Of a stretch of 34,896 nucleotides of DNA, positions 32,058 through 34,896 are shown piece after piece. Origin of the DNA: JBBRNH01 sp038230415. Its GTDB lineage: Bacteria > Bacteroidota > Bacteroidia > Cytophagales > Spirosomataceae. Position numbers and translations under genes: made by a program. The notes below the pieces were generated by a model. It was not told the origin of the DNA. It saw nothing but the letters and a program-made list of their open reading frames with translations, and ran no database searches. Position 1 is the stretch's first letter. Each line of letters starts with the position of its first letter. Location: the NCBI GenBank assembly GCA_038230415.1, contig JBBRNH010000062.1, positions 1-34,896 on the forward strand, written 5' to 3'.

Positions 32058-33482
32058 ATGTTTGGTTTAGAGACCTCTACCTTCGTTCTTCTTTTTCTGA
32101 GCCTGTTCTGCGCCTGTGCTTTTGAGTTTGTGAATGGCTTTCACGATACGGCCAACGCCGTGGCAACGGTGATCTACACCAACGCCCTGAAGCCAACGGT
32201 GGCCGTGATCTGGTCGGGTATCTGGAATTTTCTGGGCGTGTTGGCCGGTGGCATCGGCGTGGCAATGGGCATCGTAAACCTGCTGCCGGTTGAGTTATTG
32301 GTTGACCAAAACGTGTATCACAGCTTAGCCATGGTACTGGCATTGCTGCTGAGTGCCATTATGTGGAACGTGGGGACGTGGTATTTCGGCCTGCCTAGTT
32401 CGAGTTCGCACACACTCATCGGCTCGATCTTGGGCGTGGGCCTGGCCTTTTCCACCATGCCCGAACACAAAGACGGCTCTTCGGCGGTGAACTGGGAAAA
32501 AGCCCTCGAAACGTTTCAGGCGTTGTTACTCTCGCCCTTGCTGGGGTTCAGTTTAGTAATCGGGCTGATGTTTATCCTGCGCCGACTCATCCCGGAGCAA
32601 ACCCGCGACCAACTCTTCAAAGAACCCAAAAAGAATATGCCCCCGCCCACCTGGATTCGGGCCATTCTGATTGCCACCTGCACATTTGTGAGTTTCTTTC
32701 ACGGCAGTAACGACGGTCAGAAGGGCGTGGGGCTGATTATGCTGATTTTGATCGGGGTTACGCCCGCGTTCTTCGCCCTTGACCCCGCCCGCGACCTCGC
32801 CACGATGCAGCCCAACGTGACCGCCGTGAGCCAGATTGTATCGAAAATTAACCCCACCGGCTTAGCCGACATTGACCAGAAACGCCTGACCCGCACCCGC
32901 GACGAACTGACGGCCCTGAACGCAATGCTGGCTGGCGAACTCAAAGACGGCAAGTTTCCAGTAGCTAAACGCTTGGAGGTTCGGAGCGATTTGCTGCTCA
33001 TTAACAACAACATCAAAAAACTTACCGCGAGCGAGCAGATAAACCTGAGTGCCGAAGACAGGGCCACGCTGGACACGAATCTCAACGAAAAATCGGGCCT
33101 GCGCCGATTTACCGACTACGCCCCGACCTGGGTAATTCTGATGATTGCCCTCTCGCTGGGCCTCGGCACGATGGTTGGCTGGCGACGGATTGTGGTGACG
33201 GTAGGCGAAAAAATCGGGAAACAGCACCTGACCTACGCCCAGGGCGCGTCGGCAGAGTTAGTGGCGGCCATTACCATTGGCACGGCCTCGGCGGTTAAAC
33301 TACCCGTCAGCACTACGCATATTTTGTCGTCGGGCATTGCGGGCAGCATGGTTGCCAACAAAGGCCTCAAAAACCTCCAGGGCGACACCATTCGGAACAT
33401 CGCCTTAGCCTGGGTGCTGACGCTGCCGGTGTCAATCCTGCTGTCGTTCTCACTGTATATTCTCTTTCGGGCTATTTTTTAG
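32058..33482 (+). CDS. PiT-family inorganic phosphate transporter
   Basis: The protein has 474 residues from the ATG at 32058; an upstream in-frame extension to 32010 overlaps the promoter. Each half carries the PHO4 signature: EFVNGFHDTANAVATVIYTNAL in the first and FFHGSNDGQKGVGLIML in the second. Other conserved segments are GLPSSSSHTLIGSILGVG and LPVSTTHILSSGIAGSM. About ten membrane helices are visible. Between the two halves lies a hydrophilic, helical insert of about 115 residues (LDPARDLATMQPN to LNEKSGLRRFTD). Transport is expected to be driven by H+ or Na+ at the inner membrane. No phoU-like gene adjoins it. Confidence 0.93.
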   Translation: MFGLETSTFVLLFLSLFCACAFEFVNGFHDTANAVATVIYTNALKPTVAVIWSGIWNFLGVLAGGIGVAMGIVNLLPVELLVDQNVYHSLAMVLALLLSAIMWNVGTWYFGLPSSSSHTLIGSILGVGLAFSTMPEHKDGSSAVNWEKALETFQALLLSPLLGFSLVIGLMFILRRLIPEQTRDQLFKEPKKNMPPPTWIRAILIATCTFVSFFHGSNDGQKGVGLIMLILIGVTPAFFALDPARDLATMQPNVTAVSQIVSKINPTGLADIDQKRLTRTRDELTALNAMLAGELKDGKFPVAKRLEVRSDLLLINNNIKKLTASEQINLSAEDRATLDTNLNEKSGLRRFTDYAPTWVILMIALSLGLGTMVGWRRIVVTVGEKIGKQHLTYAQGASAELVAAITIGTASAVKLPVSTTHILSSGIAGSMVANKGLKNLQGDTIRNIALAWVLTLPVSILLSFSLYILFRAIF

Positions 33483-33503
33483 AAATGGAACGCAAGATTA
33501 AGA

Positions 33504-33578
33504 GACGCAAGAAGAAAGACGAAAAACTGATCTGTGTACCAGTAATGGGTCTTTCTTCTTGCGTCCTTTTTGTCTTTT
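33504..33578 (+). terminator. Hairpin terminator after the phosphate transporter
   Basis: GACGCAAGAAGAAAGAC (33504-33520) pairs perfectly with GTCTTTCTTCTTGCGTC (33549-33565) around a 28-base loop, followed by CTTTTTGTCTTTT. The T-rich tail suits termination on the plus strand 22 bases past the stop codon. The large loop is unusual for a terminator, so it may be a small palindromic repeat used as one. Confidence 0.6.
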
Positions 33579-33587
33579 CCCAATTAA

Positions 33588-34097
33588 ATGGCTCTGATCC
33601 TCCCTGTCAAACACATTTACCCGGCGTATGGCGATAATTGCTGGTTTGCGCCCAATGCCACCATTGTTGGTGATGTAACAATGGGGCAGGATTGCACGGT
33701 TTGGTTCAACGCCGTTGTCCGGGGCGATGTAAACCGTATCGTCTTTGGCAACCGCTGCAACGTGCAGGACGGAGCCGTGATTCACTGCACCTACCAGAAG
33801 TTTGCCACCACCATTGGCGATTACGTCTCCATTGCCCACAACGCCGTTGTGCATGGCTGCACGGTTGAAGACCGAGTGCTGATTGGCATGGGAGCCATTG
33901 TGATGGACGGAGCCGTGGTTGGCGCGGGGAGTATTATTGCTGCCGGGGCCATTGTGACGCAGCATACCGTTGTGCCGCCGGGCAGTATTTATGCCGGTAA
34001 TCCGGCGCGGCTGCTCAAGCCGGTCTCGCCCGAACAGGCCGAAATCTTCATGCGAACGGCGGATAATTACGTGCTGTATGCCAGTTGGTTTCAGTAA
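33588..34097 (+). CDS. Gamma-carbonic anhydrase-like hexapeptide-repeat protein
   Basis: The protein has 169 residues. Left-handed beta-helix hexapeptide repeats run from about 20 to 135 (ATIVGDVTMGQDCTVWFNAVVRGD and following), and a C-terminal helix ends it. Zinc ligands of the gamma class are present: His66 (VIHC), His84 and His89 (SIAHNAVVHGC), with the spacing of the short YrdA/CaiE/PaaY-type branch. Trimerisation around the zinc sites is typical. Many short-branch members have weak or no carbonic anhydrase activity, so catalysis is not assured. It lies downstream of the transporter's hairpin and converges with the Uma2-like gene, seven bases between stops. Confidence 0.93.
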   Translation: MALILPVKHIYPAYGDNCWFAPNATIVGDVTMGQDCTVWFNAVVRGDVNRIVFGNRCNVQDGAVIHCTYQKFATTIGDYVSIAHNAVVHGCTVEDRVLIGMGAIVMDGAVVGAGSIIAAGAIVTQHTVVPPGSIYAGNPARLLKPVSPEQAEIFMRTADNYVLYASWFQ

Positions 34098-34104
34098 GGA
34101 TCTT

Positions 34105-34545
34105 CTACAAAAACTGCCCCAAATCAAGCCCTAACACCTCAGAAAACGACGTTTCAGTGGCGACTCCGCCTTCTCCTTTTCGGTAGCGGAGCCAGTCGCC
34201 GGTGCGGTAATTATAAACGAAGCCTTCGAGGATGCCGTATTGGTGGTGGTCAATGAGCTGGATAACCTTCCAGAGGTCATTTTTCTCACCGCGCCCCCGG
34301 CTTACCTCAATAATAATCCGGGTTTCTTCCGTTTCAGGGTCTGATAGACTTACATCAGGAACCGAATGGCCCGGCCCTTCGGCAAGCGGTGTCTCAGGCA
34401 GCGGCTCAAAGGCAATCGTTTTCTCCCGGTAAAAAAGTATGCCCAGCCCAACGATTAATTTACTGATAACGCGCTGATGGTCTAACGGCGAATTGGTACC
34501 GTCTTCTTCAACCATGAACGGCTTGGTATAGGGCAGATCGTACAT
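34105..34545 (-). CDS. Uma2-like (DUF820) nuclease-fold protein
   Basis: The protein has 146 residues from the ATG at 34545; a TTG at 34578 is less likely. It is shorter than the Uma2 protein at 22363. Core elements are VPDVSLSD (PD motif Asp), RIIIEVSRGRGEKNDLWKVIQLIDHH (E-x-S strand and following helix) and GFVYNYRTGDWLRYR. The N-terminal DDGTNSPLDHQRVISKLIVGLG corresponds to the family's substrate-facing helix. The function is undefined, as in most of the family. No partner gene is adjacent. Confidence 0.75.
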   Translation of the reverse strand: MYDLPYTKPFMVEEDGTNSPLDHQRVISKLIVGLGILFYREKTIAFEPLPETPLAEGPGHSVPDVSLSDPETEETRIIIEVSRGRGEKNDLWKVIQLIDHHQYGILEGFVYNYRTGDWLRYRKGEGGVATETSFSEVLGLDLGQFL

Positions 34546-34675
34546 TCTGTTTTGGTTTTGTTGGCTAAGATACAGCAAGTTACGCCGGTTAGGTTAACTA
34601 ATTACCGTTCGCTAAATCAACCGCGTCAACCCGCTTCATTATCAATACATTGGCAGCCTAATCTCCCCTCTGCCA

Positions 34676-34807
34676 ATGAACACTATTCCAGATTCGTCCG
34701 CCCCCACCCTGCCCGCCGAACCAACTTCCGGCACGGCTCAAAAATACACGCCCGATCAGCAATTCCCACTATGGCATGACCTACTCCAATTGCACTTTAA
34801 ATTGTAA
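34676..34807 (+). CDS. Possible 43-residue ORF, unrecognised
   Basis: An ATG at 34676 opens a 43-codon frame ending at TAA 34805-34807 (MNTIPDSSAPTLPAEPTSGT, then AQKYTPDQQFPLWHDLLQLH, then FKL). Its Pro/Thr/Ser-rich start and aromatic end look somewhat protein-like. It has no recognised family, no clear promoter and overlaps a minus-strand frame. It could be the start of a decayed gene or noise. The preceding 34579-34675 holds nothing I can identify. Confidence 0.25.
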   Translation: MNTIPDSSAPTLPAEPTSGTAQKYTPDQQFPLWHDLLQLHFKL

Positions 34808-34896
34808 CCCTATGTCAAGATAAATATCCTTGAAACTTTGATAGTCCTTGAAGAAGAAAGCCGCTCGCACACAAAACCAGAGCTTTGTTCGGCTGA
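34781..34896 (-). CDS. Possible C-terminus of a minus-strand gene, cut by window edge
   Basis: The minus-strand frame ending at TAG 34783-34781 is open to the window edge and reads WFCVRAAFFFKDYQSF, then KDIYLDIGLQFKVQLE at the end. The closing alternation of hydrophobic and polar residues resembles the final strand of an outer-membrane barrel, although a terminal Phe is missing. Composition is AT-richer than the neighbours. Only 38 codons are visible, so this is a tentative call. Confidence 0.3.
   Translation of the reverse strand, partial: SRTKLWFCVRAAFFFKDYQSFKDIYLDIGLQFKVQLE

Noticed and set aside
1..34896. tRNA, rRNA, CRISPR array, insertion sequence or prophage
   Set aside because: I read the gaps between genes on both strands and saw no cloverleaf, no regularly spaced identical repeats, and no transposase, integrase or phage genes.

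Overview
The window looks like a chromosomal segment of a Bacteroidota bacterium, most likely order Cytophagales and close to Spirosoma-type genera. The grounds are: close matches to the Bacteroidota -7 promoter element TAnnTTTG just upstream of several genes, few Shine-Dalgarno sequences, several lipoproteins with S-C-(G/S)-K-type lipoboxes, a secreted protease ending in a type IX secretion sorting domain, LytS/LytTR signalling genes with a Reg_prop/Y_Y_Y sensor, and moderately high GC. The genus is an inference. I saw no rRNA, tRNA, CRISPR array, insertion sequence or prophage.

Layout. Positions 1-3352 (minus strand) hold an envelope operon: a vanadium-haloperoxidase/PAP2-type enzyme, a kelch-propeller lipoprotein overlapping it by one base, and, past a hairpin, a YD-repeat-like lipoprotein cut by the window edge. 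A small PD-(D/E)XK-like protein (3429-4037, plus) faces a two-Ig-like-domain, beta-helix lipoprotein (4147-5931, minus) across a convergent hairpin. From 6228 to 14092 (plus) runs a signalling operon with three LytS-type histidine kinases. Each has a different sensor (7TM, Reg_prop propeller with Y_Y_Y, or TPR), the catalytic domains are nearly the same, and one LytTR response regulator follows. The DNA just upstream carries regularly spaced GTT motifs that could be LytTR sites.

Next come osmC-like, coaX and thrC (16695-14096, minus), a small membrane protein (plus) and a secreted TPR protein (minus). A 380-base AT-rich gap follows, holding an intrinsic terminator with no gene to terminate, and then a Tat-exported sugar isomerase-like protein (plus). 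Positions 25921-20237 (minus) carry phoH, an M43 metalloprotease with a T9SS tail, a GNAT acetyltransferase, a Uma2 nuclease-fold protein and comEC. The replicative helicase dnaB (26102-28735, plus) is split at the Walker A lysine/threonine by a 341-residue intein with a LAGLIDADG homing endonuclease. The rest is pdxJ with a small coiled-coil gene (minus), yqeY-cvpA-rlmN, a PiT phosphate transporter and a gamma-carbonic anhydrase (all plus), a second Uma2-like gene (minus), and a weakly coding right edge.

The most notable items are the three-kinase/one-regulator cluster with its possible autoregulatory sites, the DnaB intein with an AT-rich homing endonuclease core, the orphan terminator near 19200 (candidate small RNA or leader), and a 101-base palindromic repeat that forms the end of cvpA. 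No clearly new multi-gene system was found. The kinase cluster is the closest candidate.
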